22,996 bases of DNA from CAYVSY01 sp964454255 (GCA_964454255.1 CAYVSY010000007.1:1-22996), one strand, 5' to 3'. Positions 14,795 through 22,111 are shown, numbered from the stretch's first letter. Notes: a model not told the origin generated them from the letters alone. Translations and numbers: made by a program.

Positions 14795-14824
14795 AAAAGA
14801 TATCGTGTAAAATGATATCTTTTT
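14795..14824 (+). terminator. Terminator of the unknown membrane protein gene
   Basis: AAAAGATATC (14795-14804) and GATATCTTTT (14814-14823) form a perfect 10-bp stem with a 9-nt loop, followed by T-rich sequence. Confidence 0.8.
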
Positions 14825-14910
14825 CTTGTAAAAAATAATAAAATATTATAAGATTAAATTAGATAACCAAAACTAAAAAACATTCATATACTAATCAGTA
14901 GGAGGACATA

Positions 14911-16161
14911 ATGCCTAAAATCAAAATTGAAGGGAACCATTATTTAACAGGCGAAATAGAAATAAGTGGTGCTAAAAATAGCGCTGTTGCACTAGTTCCG
15001 GCCGCTATTTTATGTGATGAAAAAGTAAAAATATTTAATTTGCCAAATATCTCTGATGTTAAATCATTAGAAGAAATATTAATTCACTTAAATGCTACCA
15101 TAAGTAGAAATGAAGATATTATTGAAATAGATTCATCTAGTATAATTAATAGAGAAATTCCCGAAAATATATCAAAAAAGTTACGAGCATCTTATTATTT
15201 TATGGGTGCTTTATTAGGAAAATTTAAAAGAGTCGAAATGTATTTTCCAGGTGGATGTTCTATTGGCAAAAGACCAATAAACTTACATTTAAAAGGTTTT
15301 GAAGCATTAGGTGCTAAAATAACAGAAAAAGATAATCGTTATATAATAGAAGCCGATACACTAAAAGGTGGGAATATATATTTAGATATTCCTAGTGTTG
15401 GTGCAACCATTAATATTATGTTAGCTGCTGTTAAAGCAGAAGGAAAAACGGTTCTAGAAAATGCGGCCAAAGAACCTGAAATAGTTAATGTCGCTATTCT
15501 TTTAAATAATATGGGAGCTAAAATAAGCGGAGCTGGAACAAGCATAATAACCATAATGGGAGTAGATTATTTACATAGCTGTTTTCACGAAGTGGTCCCT
15601 GATCGAATAGAAGCTGGAACATATTTGATAATAGCATCTTTATTAGGTAAAAATTTGACAATCAAAAAAATTATTCCCAATCATTTAGAATCATTAATCT
15701 TAAAATTAAAAGAATCAGGTGTAGATATGGATATTGGACCTGATTATATCAAAATAGAAAGTCCTAAAGAGTATAAGGCTATTAATATTAAAACAATGGG
15801 TTATCCTGGATTCCCAACCGATCTCCAACAACCACTTATACCATTTCTAACTAAATGTCATGGTAGTAGTATCGTTGAAGAAACAATATATGAAAATAGG
15901 TTTCAAAACATTCCTGATACTATTAAAATGGGAGCTAATATAGAAATTATAAATGAAATGAAAATAAAAATAAATGGTCCTTCCAATTTAACAGGTTTGG
16001 AAGTGATTGCTACCGATTTAAGAGCAGGCGCATCTTTCATAATTTTGGGATTAATATCGGAAGGTGAAACAATTATTGATAATATTGAATATATATTAAG
16101 AGGATATGATGATATTACTGGTAAATTATCTAAAGTAGGTGCTAAAATAGAAATAATATAA
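14911..16161 (+). CDS. murA: UDP-N-acetylglucosamine 1-carboxyvinyltransferase MurA
   Basis: MurA transfers enolpyruvate from PEP to UDP-GlcNAc, the first committed step of peptidoglycan synthesis. The 416-residue protein shows the N-terminal SGAKNSA motif (19-25 region) and the active-site loop PGGCSIGKRPINLHLKG. Its Cys is the residue alkylated by fosfomycin, so the enzyme should be of the sensitive type. The late stretches FPTDLQQP and DLRAGAS are also conserved. The ATG follows AGGAGGA. The gene is near the spoIID cluster, as murAA is in Bacillus. It is followed 22 nt later by an SGNH-like gene, probably in the same transcript. Confidence 0.97.
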   Translation: MPKIKIEGNHYLTGEIEISGAKNSAVALVPAAILCDEKVKIFNLPNISDVKSLEEILIHLNATISRNEDIIEIDSSSIINREIPENISKKLRASYYFMGALLGKFKRVEMYFPGGCSIGKRPINLHLKGFEALGAKITEKDNRYIIEADTLKGGNIYLDIPSVGATINIMLAAVKAEGKTVLENAAKEPEIVNVAILLNNMGAKISGAGTSIITIMGVDYLHSCFHEVVPDRIEAGTYLIIASLLGKNLTIKKIIPNHLESLILKLKESGVDMDIGPDYIKIESPKEYKAINIKTMGYPGFPTDLQQPLIPFLTKCHGSSIVEETIYENRFQNIPDTIKMGANIEIINEMKIKINGPSNLTGLEVIATDLRAGASFIILGLISEGETIIDNIEYILRGYDDITGKLSKVGAKIEII

Positions 16162-16183
16162 ATATAATTAATAGAGGAATAAT

Positions 16184-16846
16184 ATGAAAAAAATTATATT
16201 TATACTTTCTATTTTTTTATCTTGCTATTTTATTTATAAGATAGCTTATCACAAAGAAGAAAATTATATGACAATAGGTAATTCATTATCACAAAGTTTA
16301 TCTCCATATAATGCTAAAGTATATGGATATAGCGAATATTTATATGATTATTTAAAAAGAGAGAATAAATCAATTATATTTAATAGAACATGGACAAATA
16401 AAGATTATCGCGTTACTGATTTAATTAATAGTATTAATAATAACACAACTATAAATAACATATCTATTAATGAAGATCTTCGCAATGCTGATATTTTGTC
16501 ATTATCCATTGGAATGACTGAATTATATCATCACCTCGAATATGATATTGATAAAATATATGACTATGTTGATGAAATAAATAATGATATAGATAAATTA
16601 TTAAGTTTAATAAATCGTTATAATTATAACCATGTTTTTATTTTAAGTTATTATAGTATACAAAATTCTTATAATGATATTTTTACATATGCCAATTATA
16701 ATTTGAAAAAAATCGTTCAAAAATATAATTATACATATATTGATTTATCAGATTTAAGCAACAAATACTTTATTAATTATAAAATTTTTAATCCAAACAT
16801 TGAAGGATATTATGTAATTTATCAAAAATTACTTGAAAAAATATAA
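16184..16846 (+). CDS. SGNH/GDSL-hydrolase-like exported protein, probably inactive
   Basis: The 220-residue protein has an N-terminal membrane/signal segment (about 3-20) and an SGNH-like fold pattern. Block I reads MTIGNSLS (29-36), aligning with the usual GDSLS with Ser34 kept but Asp changed to Asn. The block III region LSLSIGMTEL aligns with SIGGNDL, so the oxyanion Asn is Thr112. The C-terminal block KIFNPNIEGY (200-209) aligns with DxxHPNxxGY, so both the catalytic Asp and His are replaced (Lys200, Asn203). It is therefore likely a pseudo-enzyme, or uses a different catalytic set. The start follows AGAGGAATAAT. Co-transcription with murA suggests a cell-envelope role, which is inference. 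The rpmE promoter lies in its 3' end. Confidence 0.7.
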   Translation: MKKIIFILSIFLSCYFIYKIAYHKEENYMTIGNSLSQSLSPYNAKVYGYSEYLYDYLKRENKSIIFNRTWTNKDYRVTDLINSINNNTTINNISINEDLRNADILSLSIGMTELYHHLEYDIDKIYDYVDEINNDIDKLLSLINRYNYNHVFILSYYSIQNSYNDIFTYANYNLKKIVQKYNYTYIDLSDLSNKYFINYKIFNPNIEGYYVIYQKLLEKI

Positions 16847-16861
16847 TTTTACTGATATAAT
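16833..16861 (+). promoter_or_regulatory. rpmE promoter
   Basis: TTGAAA (16833-16838) and TATAAT (16856-16861) are 17 nt apart, with TGA forming an extended -10. The -35 lies inside the last codons of the SGNH-like gene. Confidence 0.8.
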
Positions 16862-16879
16862 ACTTAATGATTTGTATCT

Positions 16880-16898
16880 ATAACTATTAATTAGTTAT
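16880..16898 (+). promoter_or_regulatory. Hairpin in the rpmE leader
   Basis: ATAACTA (16880-16886) and TAGTTAT (16892-16898) form a 7-bp stem with a 5-nt loop just before the ribosome binding site (GGAAGGAG). Ribosomal protein genes are often regulated by binding of the protein to its own leader. Whether L31 does so here is unproven. Confidence 0.4.
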
Positions 16899-16915
16899 GG
16901 CGGAAGGAGAAAAAA

Positions 16916-17116
16916 ATGAAAAAAAACATACATCCTGAAATGAAAAAGTGTGTAGTAACTTGTGCTTGTGGTGAAACATTTGAAACTGAATCAACAAAAG
17001 ATTTAATAAATGTCGAAATATGTTCAAAATGTCATCCTTTTTATACTGGAAAACAAAGCGCAGCTTCTAAAAAAGGACAAGTAGAAAAATTTAATAAAAA
17101 ATATGGCATAAAATAA
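16916..17116 (+). CDS. rpmE: 50S ribosomal protein L31 (zinc-binding form)
   Basis: The 66-residue protein is bL31 of the C+ type. It begins MKKNIHPEMKKC, and the four putative zinc ligands are Cys16, Cys18, Cys36 and Cys39 (CAC and CSKC), followed by HPFYTGKQ. C+ L31 can be replaced by a Cys-free paralogue under zinc limitation in Bacillus; no such paralogue is in this window. The gene has its own strong promoter and terminator. The ATG follows GGAAGGAG. Confidence 0.97.
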   Translation: MKKNIHPEMKKCVVTCACGETFETESTKDLINVEICSKCHPFYTGKQSAASKKGQVEKFNKKYGIK

Positions 17117-17130
17117 TGTCTAATTTAAGT

Positions 17131-17161
17131 AAAGAATATAAAAACAAATATATTCTTTTTT
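17131..17161 (+). terminator. rpmE terminator
   Basis: AAAGAATATA (17131-17140) and TATATTCTTT (17149-17158) form a perfect 10-bp stem with an 8-nt A-rich loop, followed by TTT. Confidence 0.8.
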
Positions 17162-17197
17162 AATTGTATAGTATAATTTAAGTGAAAAGAGGTTATT

Positions 17198-17638
17198 ATG
17201 AAAATAGGAATAGTAAGCGATCATAGAGGATATATTATTAAACAAATGTTGACATCTTTTTTAATTCAAAGAGGTTATAATATAGTTGATTATGGCACTG
17301 ATTCGGAAGATAGCGTTGATTATCCAATATATGCCTTTAAATTAGGAGAAAAAATATTAAGTCAAGAAGTATCATTGGGTATAGCTATATGCGGAACTGG
17401 TATTGGAATGAGCATAGCATTAAATAAAATTAAAGGAATTAGATGCGCCAAAGTTAATTCTACAGAAGAAGCTGAATTAGCTAGAAGTCATAATGATGCT
17501 CAAGTAATTGCCTTATCATCAACATTGAGTCAAGAAGATTTAAAAAACATAACATTAAGTTTTTTAAGAACAAATTTCTCAAATGAAAAAAAACATATTA
17601 ATAGAATAAAAGAAATAAGTGAATACGAGAATGATTAA
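17198..17638 (+). CDS. rpiB: Ribose-5-phosphate isomerase B (RpiB/LacAB family)
   Basis: RpiB interconverts ribose 5-phosphate and ribulose 5-phosphate in the pentose phosphate pathway. The 146-residue protein has SDHRGY near the start (substrate-binding Asp and His) and the catalytic-loop ICGTGIGMSIALNK, whose Cys is the usual proton-transfer residue. The SHNDA motif follows. The galactose-6-phosphate isomerase LacA/LacB reaction is an alternative in this family, but a single gene without lac partners and a Bacillus-like neighbourhood favour RpiB. GAGG precedes the ATG. Its end overlaps the start of the ywzB remnant by 8 nt. Confidence 0.92.
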   Translation: MKIGIVSDHRGYIIKQMLTSFLIQRGYNIVDYGTDSEDSVDYPIYAFKLGEKILSQEVSLGIAICGTGIGMSIALNKIKGIRCAKVNSTEEAELARSHNDAQVIALSSTLSQEDLKNITLSFLRTNFSNEKKHINRIKEISEYEND

Positions 17639-17818
17639 ACTAGCTTTATATATAATTATTATTCCACTAGTTGTGTGGGGAGTTGATTCAATTAATATTA
17701 ATTCCATTTTAAAAAAAACAGAATTATTCAAGCTAGACTTATTTATTGTTTTATAGTATTTTGTTTAAGTTATTTAGTGGTTCAATTAATATATGATTTT
17801 TGTATGGCTTTTAAATAA
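17631..17818 (+). pseudogene. ywzB: YwzB/DUF1146 small membrane protein gene, frameshifted at an A8 run
   Basis: From the ATG at 17631 a 41-residue frame runs to TAG at 17756 (MIKLALYIIIIPLVVWGVDS...). After the run of eight A at 17711-17718, another frame continues to TAA at 17818 with QARLIYCFIVFCLSYLVV and then QLIYDFC, the typical second half of DUF1146 proteins. Adding one A joins both into a 62-residue protein with two membrane segments and the KKNRIIQARLIY junction typical of the family. In Bacillus, ywzB lies close to murA and spoIID, which fits. The gene overlaps the end of rpiB by 8 nt and precedes spoIID by 11 nt. The break could be a true mutation, a homopolymer sequencing error, or a slippage-dependent gene. 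The family's function is unknown. Confidence 0.75.
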
Positions 17819-17829
17819 CGGAGGAAAAA

Positions 17830-18762
17830 ATGAAAAAAATATTATTATTTTTGGTTATAATTATGATTATTCCCATTATTTTAATAAAGTTTAGTTCCTT
17901 AACTTATAAAGAAATATTTTTAAAAAATATAGATAATTTCAACATTAGAGTAAAAAGATTAAAAAACGATAAAATTGAAATTATTCCATTTGAAGAATAT
18001 ATAGTAGGAGTTCTTGCCGGAGAAATGCCTACTTATTTTCATATTGAAGCACTAAAAGCGCAAGCTGTAGCCGCAAGAAGTTACGCTTTAAAAAAAATGG
18101 AATATAATAAAAATAAAGAATATGATGTGGTTGATAGTGTTTTAAATCAAGTATATTTAGATAAAGATTATTTAAAAAAAGTGTGGAAAGATAAATATTA
18201 TACTAATATCAATAAATTAATAAAAGCTGTTAACGAAACCAATAAAGAATATTTGGAATACAATGGATTAGTAGTAGATGCTTTATTTTTTTCAACCAGT
18301 AACGGATGGACAGAAAATAGTGATGATGTTTTTAATTTTAATGCGCCTTATTTAAAAAGTGTAAAATCAGAATGGGATCAAGAAACATCAAGCGTTTTTA
18401 AAACTGAAAAAGAAATGTCACTCCAAGAATTTTATGATAGATTATCGTTAGAATACGAAAAAAATATAAAAATAGAAATAATAGAAAGAAATGAAACTAA
18501 CAGAATAAATAAAATAAGAATTAACAACAAAGAATTTACGGGGAGAGAAATATATAATAAATTAGAAATAAAATCAACGGATTTTTCTCTTATTCAAAAT
18601 GGGTCTAATATCTTAATAAAAATGAAAGGATATGGCCATGGTGTAGGAATGAGTCAATATGGAGCATTAGGAATGGCTAATCATGGCTATAAATATGACG
18701 AAATTTTAAAACACTATTATAATAATATTCAAATTAAAAAATTAGTCAATAATAATGTATAG
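17830..18762 (+). CDS. spoIID: Stage II sporulation protein D (peptidoglycan lytic transglycosylase)
   Basis: SpoIID is a mother-cell lytic transglycosylase that, with SpoIIP and SpoIIM, thins septal peptidoglycan and drives engulfment. The 310-residue protein has one N-terminal membrane segment (about 3-20). The catalytic Glu is in GVLAGEMP (Glu65), followed by the conserved EALKAQAVAARSYALKK segment (73-89). The substrate-binding GYGHGVGMSQYGALGMA segment lies near the C-terminus. A strong GGAGG precedes the ATG. It is followed by spoIIQ, spoIIID and mbl in the Bacillus order. No clear sigma-E promoter was found directly upstream. Confidence 0.95.
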   Translation: MKKILLFLVIIMIIPIILIKFSSLTYKEIFLKNIDNFNIRVKRLKNDKIEIIPFEEYIVGVLAGEMPTYFHIEALKAQAVAARSYALKKMEYNKNKEYDVVDSVLNQVYLDKDYLKKVWKDKYYTNINKLIKAVNETNKEYLEYNGLVVDALFFSTSNGWTENSDDVFNFNAPYLKSVKSEWDQETSSVFKTEKEMSLQEFYDRLSLEYEKNIKIEIIERNETNRINKIRINNKEFTGREIYNKLEIKSTDFSLIQNGSNILIKMKGYGHGVGMSQYGALGMANHGYKYDEILKHYYNNIQIKKLVNNNV

Positions 18763-18803
18763 TTTTTTTAAAATGGTAAAAACTTAAAATAGAGGTGAAA
18801 AAA

Positions 18804-19451
18804 ATGCCAAAAAGAAAGTTAAAACCATTTGTCCTTCCAATTTTATATTCATTAATAATAGTTGCTTTTGCCATAAGTGTTTTCTTTATTCAAAAAGTAT
18901 TACAAGAAGCATTTAAAACCAATGATGACATAATAGAAAATACATCTTATGTTGATTCTGAAATAATAAATATTTTAGACACTGTTCCAGTTGTAGCGAC
19001 GCCTTCGACGATTATAAAACCATATTTAGCTACTAATGTAGAAATTGCAAAATCATTTTATGATTATCAAGCTGATAATGAAGCACAAGAAAAATCTTTA
19101 ATATATTATGAAAATACATATATGCAAAATTCTGGTGTTGATTATAAATCAGCCGAAAAATTTGATGTTGTGTCAATATTAGATGGGACAGTAATTAATT
19201 TAAAAAGTGACGAAATTCTAGGAACAATTATTGAAATAAGACACAATGATGATTTAATTAGTGTATATCAAAGTATGTCAGATGTAATAGTTAAAATGGA
19301 TGATAAGGTTATGCAAGGACAAATAATAGGAAAAAGTGGATTAAATAATTTAAATAAAGATTTAAAAGATCATCTTCATTTCGAATTGTTTTATCAAGGC
19401 CAAGTAGTTAATCCGGAAAATTATTATGGTAAAAAAATAGAAGAATTGTAA
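18804..19451 (+). CDS. spoIIQ: SpoIIQ-like forespore M23 (LytM) protein
   Basis: SpoIIQ sits in the forespore membrane and binds mother-cell SpoIIIAH to form the channel needed for late forespore gene expression. The 215-residue protein has one N-terminal membrane helix (about 9-31) and a C-terminal M23/LytM domain (about 105-207). The HxH motif is present (His190, His192 in DHLHFE), but the usual first zinc ligand His is Asn109 (NSGVD, Asp113 kept). The domain is thus probably inactive, as in Bacillus SpoIIQ. A GTG at 18795 is in frame, but AGAGGTGA (18790-18797) overlaps it and is well spaced for the ATG at 18804. The spoIID-spoIIQ-spoIIID-mbl order supports the name over a generic M23 peptidase. 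Confidence 0.88.
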   Translation: MPKRKLKPFVLPILYSLIIVAFAISVFFIQKVLQEAFKTNDDIIENTSYVDSEIINILDTVPVVATPSTIIKPYLATNVEIAKSFYDYQADNEAQEKSLIYYENTYMQNSGVDYKSAEKFDVVSILDGTVINLKSDEILGTIIEIRHNDDLISVYQSMSDVIVKMDDKVMQGQIIGKSGLNNLNKDLKDHLHFELFYQGQVVNPENYYGKKIEEL

Positions 19452-19468
19452 GGCATTTTGCCTTTTTT
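19450..19468 (+). terminator. spoIIQ terminator
   Basis: AAGGCA (19450-19455) and TGCCTT (19459-19464) pair around TTT and are followed by TTTT. The stem overlaps the spoIIQ stop codon TAA (19449-19451). Confidence 0.8.
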
Positions 19469-19514
19469 CTTCATAAAAAAAGAAGAAAATAATATATTTA
19501 ATTAAGAGGAAAAC

Positions 19515-19769
19515 ATGAATAAAGATATTATTAATAGAGTTGTTGAAGAAGGAAAATATATTATAAAAACAAATAAAACAATAAGAGAAATAGCTAATAT
19601 TTTTGATGTAAGCAAAAGCACTGTTCATAAAGATTTATCCGTATTATTATTATCTATCGACATTAATATGTATAAAACTGTTCAAAATATATTAAAACAT
19701 CATATTGAAATAAGACATATTAACGGTGGCGAAGCAACAAAACAGAAATACTTGCTAAATAGTAAATAA
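19515..19769 (+). CDS. spoIIID: Stage III sporulation transcriptional regulator SpoIIID
   Basis: SpoIIID is a mother-cell DNA-binding protein that activates or represses many sigma-E genes and prepares for sigma-K. The 84 residues match the family length. A helix-turn-helix is visible at about 22-41 (TIREIANIFDVSKSTVHKDL), and the C-terminal basic segment IRHINGGEATKQKY is the family's second DNA-contact region. The ATG follows AAGAGGAAAAC. It lies between spoIIQ and mbl as in Bacillus, after a terminator, so it should have its own promoter in the 46-nt gap, which I could not identify with confidence. Confidence 0.96.
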   Translation: MNKDIINRVVEEGKYIIKTNKTIREIANIFDVSKSTVHKDLSVLLLSIDINMYKTVQNILKHHIEIRHINGGEATKQKYLLNSK

Positions 19770-19772
19770 ATG

Positions 19773-19801
19773 TTTTAAAAAAAGGTAAAATATGTTAAAA
19801 T
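19773..19801 (+). promoter_or_regulatory. Possible extended -10 promoter of mbl
   Basis: TAAAAT (19796-19801) is preceded by TGT (19793-19795), with TTTTAA (19773-19778) 17 nt upstream as a poor -35. Read-through from spoIIID is also possible. Confidence 0.4.
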
Positions 19802-19827
19802 AAATGTATTAAGGAATGGTGAAAAAA

Positions 19828-20817
19828 ATGTTTAATAAAGATATTGGAATAGATTTAGGAACAGCTAATGTTCTAATATATATAAAAGGACAAGGTATAG
19901 TCTTGAATGAACCAAGCGTGGTCGCCATAGATTCAGAAACTAAAAAACCACTTGCCGTAGGTAATGAAGCTCATGAAATGTTAGGACGAACGCCAGGAAA
20001 AGTAAAAGCCATTAAACCAATGAAAGATGGCGTTATTGCTGATTTTGAAACAACAGAAGTAATGTTAAATAATTTTATAAAAAAAGTTAATGGTAAAAAC
20101 TTTTTTTCTCGACCAAGAATACTAATTTGCTGTCCATCTAACATAACTCAAGTAGAAAAAAATGCTATTAAAGAAGCAACTGAAAGAACTGGCGCCAAAA
20201 GAGTATTTTTAGAAGAAGAACCTAAAGTTGCTGCTATTGGAGCTGGAATGGATATATCAAAACCAAGCGGTAACATGGTCATAGATATTGGTGGTGGGAC
20301 AACTGACATAGCTGTTTTATCATTAGGTGGTATAGTAAATAGTGCTTCAATTGGAATGGCTGGAAATACATTTGATAATGATATTGTTAAATATATTAAA
20401 GATAAATATAAATTACTAATTGGTGAAAGAACTGCCGAGGAAATAAAAAAAACAATAGGCACTGTCTTTTCTGGATCACGCAATGAAAAAATGGAAGTTC
20501 GGGGACGAGATTTAGTAACTGGATTACCACATTCTATTACGATACATTCAGATGAAATAGAAGAAGCATTAAGAGAAAGTGTTTATTCAATTATTCAATC
20601 TACTAAAGGAATACTTGAACAAATACCACCTGAATTATCAGCCGATATTATTGACAAGGGAATTGTCTTAACTGGTGGTGGAGCAATGGTAGATGGATTT
20701 ACTCAATTATTAAACCAAGAACTAAAAGTTCCAGTCTTTATTGCTGAAAGTCCACTTACTTGTGTAGCAGAAGGAACAGGAATATTATTAGATAATTTAC
20801 ATTTAATTGAAAAATAA
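19828..20817 (+). CDS. mbl: MreB-family cell-shape actin homologue Mbl
   Basis: Mbl polymerises at the membrane and organises lateral cell-wall synthesis. The 329-residue protein has the actin-type phosphate 1 motif DIGIDLGTANVLI near the start, followed by the phosphate 2 motif DIGGGTTDIA and the adenosine motif LTGGGAM. GIVLNEPSVVA and the placement after spoIIID favour Mbl over MreB or MreBH. An in-frame ATG at 19816 exists, but the TGGTGA ribosome binding site overlaps it and serves the ATG at 19828, which gives the family start MFNKDIGIDLG. The last codons and stop form the left half of a palindrome shared with gpsA. No mreC or mreD is present here. Confidence 0.93.
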   Translation: MFNKDIGIDLGTANVLIYIKGQGIVLNEPSVVAIDSETKKPLAVGNEAHEMLGRTPGKVKAIKPMKDGVIADFETTEVMLNNFIKKVNGKNFFSRPRILICCPSNITQVEKNAIKEATERTGAKRVFLEEEPKVAAIGAGMDISKPSGNMVIDIGGGTTDIAVLSLGGIVNSASIGMAGNTFDNDIVKYIKDKYKLLIGERTAEEIKKTIGTVFSGSRNEKMEVRGRDLVTGLPHSITIHSDEIEEALRESVYSIIQSTKGILEQIPPELSADIIDKGIVLTGGGAMVDGFTQLLNQELKVPVFIAESPLTCVAEGTGILLDNLHLIEK

Positions 20818-20833
20818 TTATTTTTCAATTAAA
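20802..20833. terminator. 32-bp perfect palindrome joining mbl and gpsA ends
   Basis: Positions 20802-20817 are the exact reverse complement of 20818-20833. The centre falls between the last base of the mbl stop codon and the last base of the gpsA stop codon. It probably acts as a bidirectional terminator, although it is AT-rich (one G-C pair per arm) and long T tails are within the stem rather than after it. Confidence 0.6.
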
Positions 20834-21792
20834 AAATCTAATAATTTAGAAGGATCAGTATCATTAAAAATAATATCATACATTAAATTAATAATAGGCA
20901 TATTAACATGCTTATTTTTTATTAACTTATGAATAGATTTTAAAGTATATAAACCCTCAATAGTAGTATTTTTCATATATTCATCGATAATATTGTTATC
21001 TTTTTTTTCACCAATCATTTTACCAAACTGATAATTTCTACTTTTTATAGAAGTGCAAGTAAGTAATAAATCACCAAATCCCGCAAACGAAAGAATTGTT
21101 TTAGGATTGCCACCTAATGCCTTAATTAAATTTTTAATATCATGAAGTGACTCCGTAATAAACATACACGAAGTAGATTCGGGATATCCCATCCCATTAA
21201 TAATACCAGATGCAATAGCCATAATATTTTTTATAGAACCACATAATTCAACGCCGATAATATCTTTGGTCGATCTTAACTTAAAATAATAATTAGAAAT
21301 AGCATTACGAACAATAAAATCAGTTTTTTTATTTTTAGTAGCTAAAGATAATCCGACGGGAACTTTTTTAACAATATCAACCGCAAAAGAACCTCCAGAT
21401 ATCACAGCCAACTTGGTAGTTTTAATATATTTTTTTAATACATCTGTTACAAACAAATAACTACCCTGTTCAATACCTTTAGATGCAATACAAATGTGTT
21501 GTTGCTTATTGTAATGTAAAGATAGTTCCTTGCTTACATCATTAACCGCACCAGCTGGAACAGCTATAATAATTAAATCAGTTTCATTAACACAATATTT
21601 CATATCAGTTGAAAACTTAATATTAGATGGAATATAAATCCCATCTAAAACTCTTTTATTCATACGAGTTTTTTCAATTAAATTTTTTTCTTCTTCAAAT
21701 TTAGTCCACATTATAATATCTTTATTATTTTCATTGCAGGCAAGAGCTAACGCGATTCCGTATGCACCTGTGCCTAAAATACATATTTTCAT
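20818..21792 (-). CDS. gpsA: Glycerol-3-phosphate dehydrogenase [NAD(P)+]
   Basis: GpsA reduces dihydroxyacetone phosphate to sn-glycerol 3-phosphate, the backbone for phospholipids. The 324-residue protein begins with the Rossmann motif ILGTGAYGIALA and has the conserved ASKGIE, SGGSFA (usually SGPSFA), CGSIKNIMAIASG with the catalytic Lys, and GFGDLLLTCTS followed by KSRNYQFG. Length is normal. The ATG is preceded by AGGTGA on the minus strand. It converges on mbl and shares a palindrome with it. In Bacillus gpsA sits near spoIVA, so this location differs. Confidence 0.95.
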   Translation of the reverse strand: MKICILGTGAYGIALALACNENNKDIIMWTKFEEEKNLIEKTRMNKRVLDGIYIPSNIKFSTDMKYCVNETDLIIIAVPAGAVNDVSKELSLHYNKQQHICIASKGIEQGSYLFVTDVLKKYIKTTKLAVISGGSFAVDIVKKVPVGLSLATKNKKTDFIVRNAISNYYFKLRSTKDIIGVELCGSIKNIMAIASGIINGMGYPESTSCMFITESLHDIKNLIKALGGNPKTILSFAGFGDLLLTCTSIKSRNYQFGKMIGEKKDNNIIDEYMKNTTIEGLYTLKSIHKLIKNKHVNMPIINLMYDIIFNDTDPSKLLDFLIEK

Positions 21793-21852
21793 AAAATCAC
21801 CTAAAATAATTATATAATATAATGTAAAAAAACAAATTAATCATTCTAACAA

Positions 21853-21881
21853 TTGACATTAACTTTATAAATATGTAAAAT
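21853..21881 (+). promoter_or_regulatory. Consensus promoter of the pilin-like operon
   Basis: TTGACA (21853-21858), 17 nt, TAAAAT (21876-21881). The two hexamers and the spacing are identical to those of the promoter at 13383-13411. Confidence 0.75.
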
Positions 21882-21907
21882 AAAAATATATAATATAAGG
21901 AGCTACA

Positions 21908-22111
21908 ATGGAAAAAGAAAGTCAAACATTTTTAGAATATATAATAGTCATTTCGGTAATAACCATTATATCTTTAGTGGCATCAAAATTAATGGGTGGA
22001 TATTTAAAAGATACCATTACTAGAACAAGTTGTAGTTTAGTAAATCAAAAATATATAAAATCAAATAAAATAGGTCAAGGATATTGTGAGGAGGCAAAAA
22101 AACATGACTAA
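21908..22111 (+). CDS. Flp/Tad-type pilin-like small membrane protein
   Basis: The 67-residue protein has a very short N-terminus, MEKES, then QTFLEY and a hydrophobic helix (about 9-30). This matches the class III/Flp prepilin pattern of a small residue followed by XXXXEY (Ser5, then Glu10-Tyr11), with cleavage expected before Gln6 by a TadV/EppA-type peptidase. The rest (31-67) is short and hydrophilic with two Cys (42 and 60) that could form a disulfide. AAGGAG precedes the ATG. It overlaps the next gene by 8 nt, so the two are coupled. The assignment is by motif only; no peptidase or assembly ATPase is visible in this window. Confidence 0.65.
   Translation: MEKESQTFLEYIIVISVITIISLVASKLMGGYLKDTITRTSCSLVNQKYIKSNKIGQGYCEEAKKHD

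Noticed and set aside
18757..18784. Possible sigma-F promoter (GTATA, then GGTAAAAACT) before spoIIQ
   Set aside because: The -10-like element is good, but the spacer is only 13 nt and the start point would fall at the ribosome binding site, leaving almost no leader.
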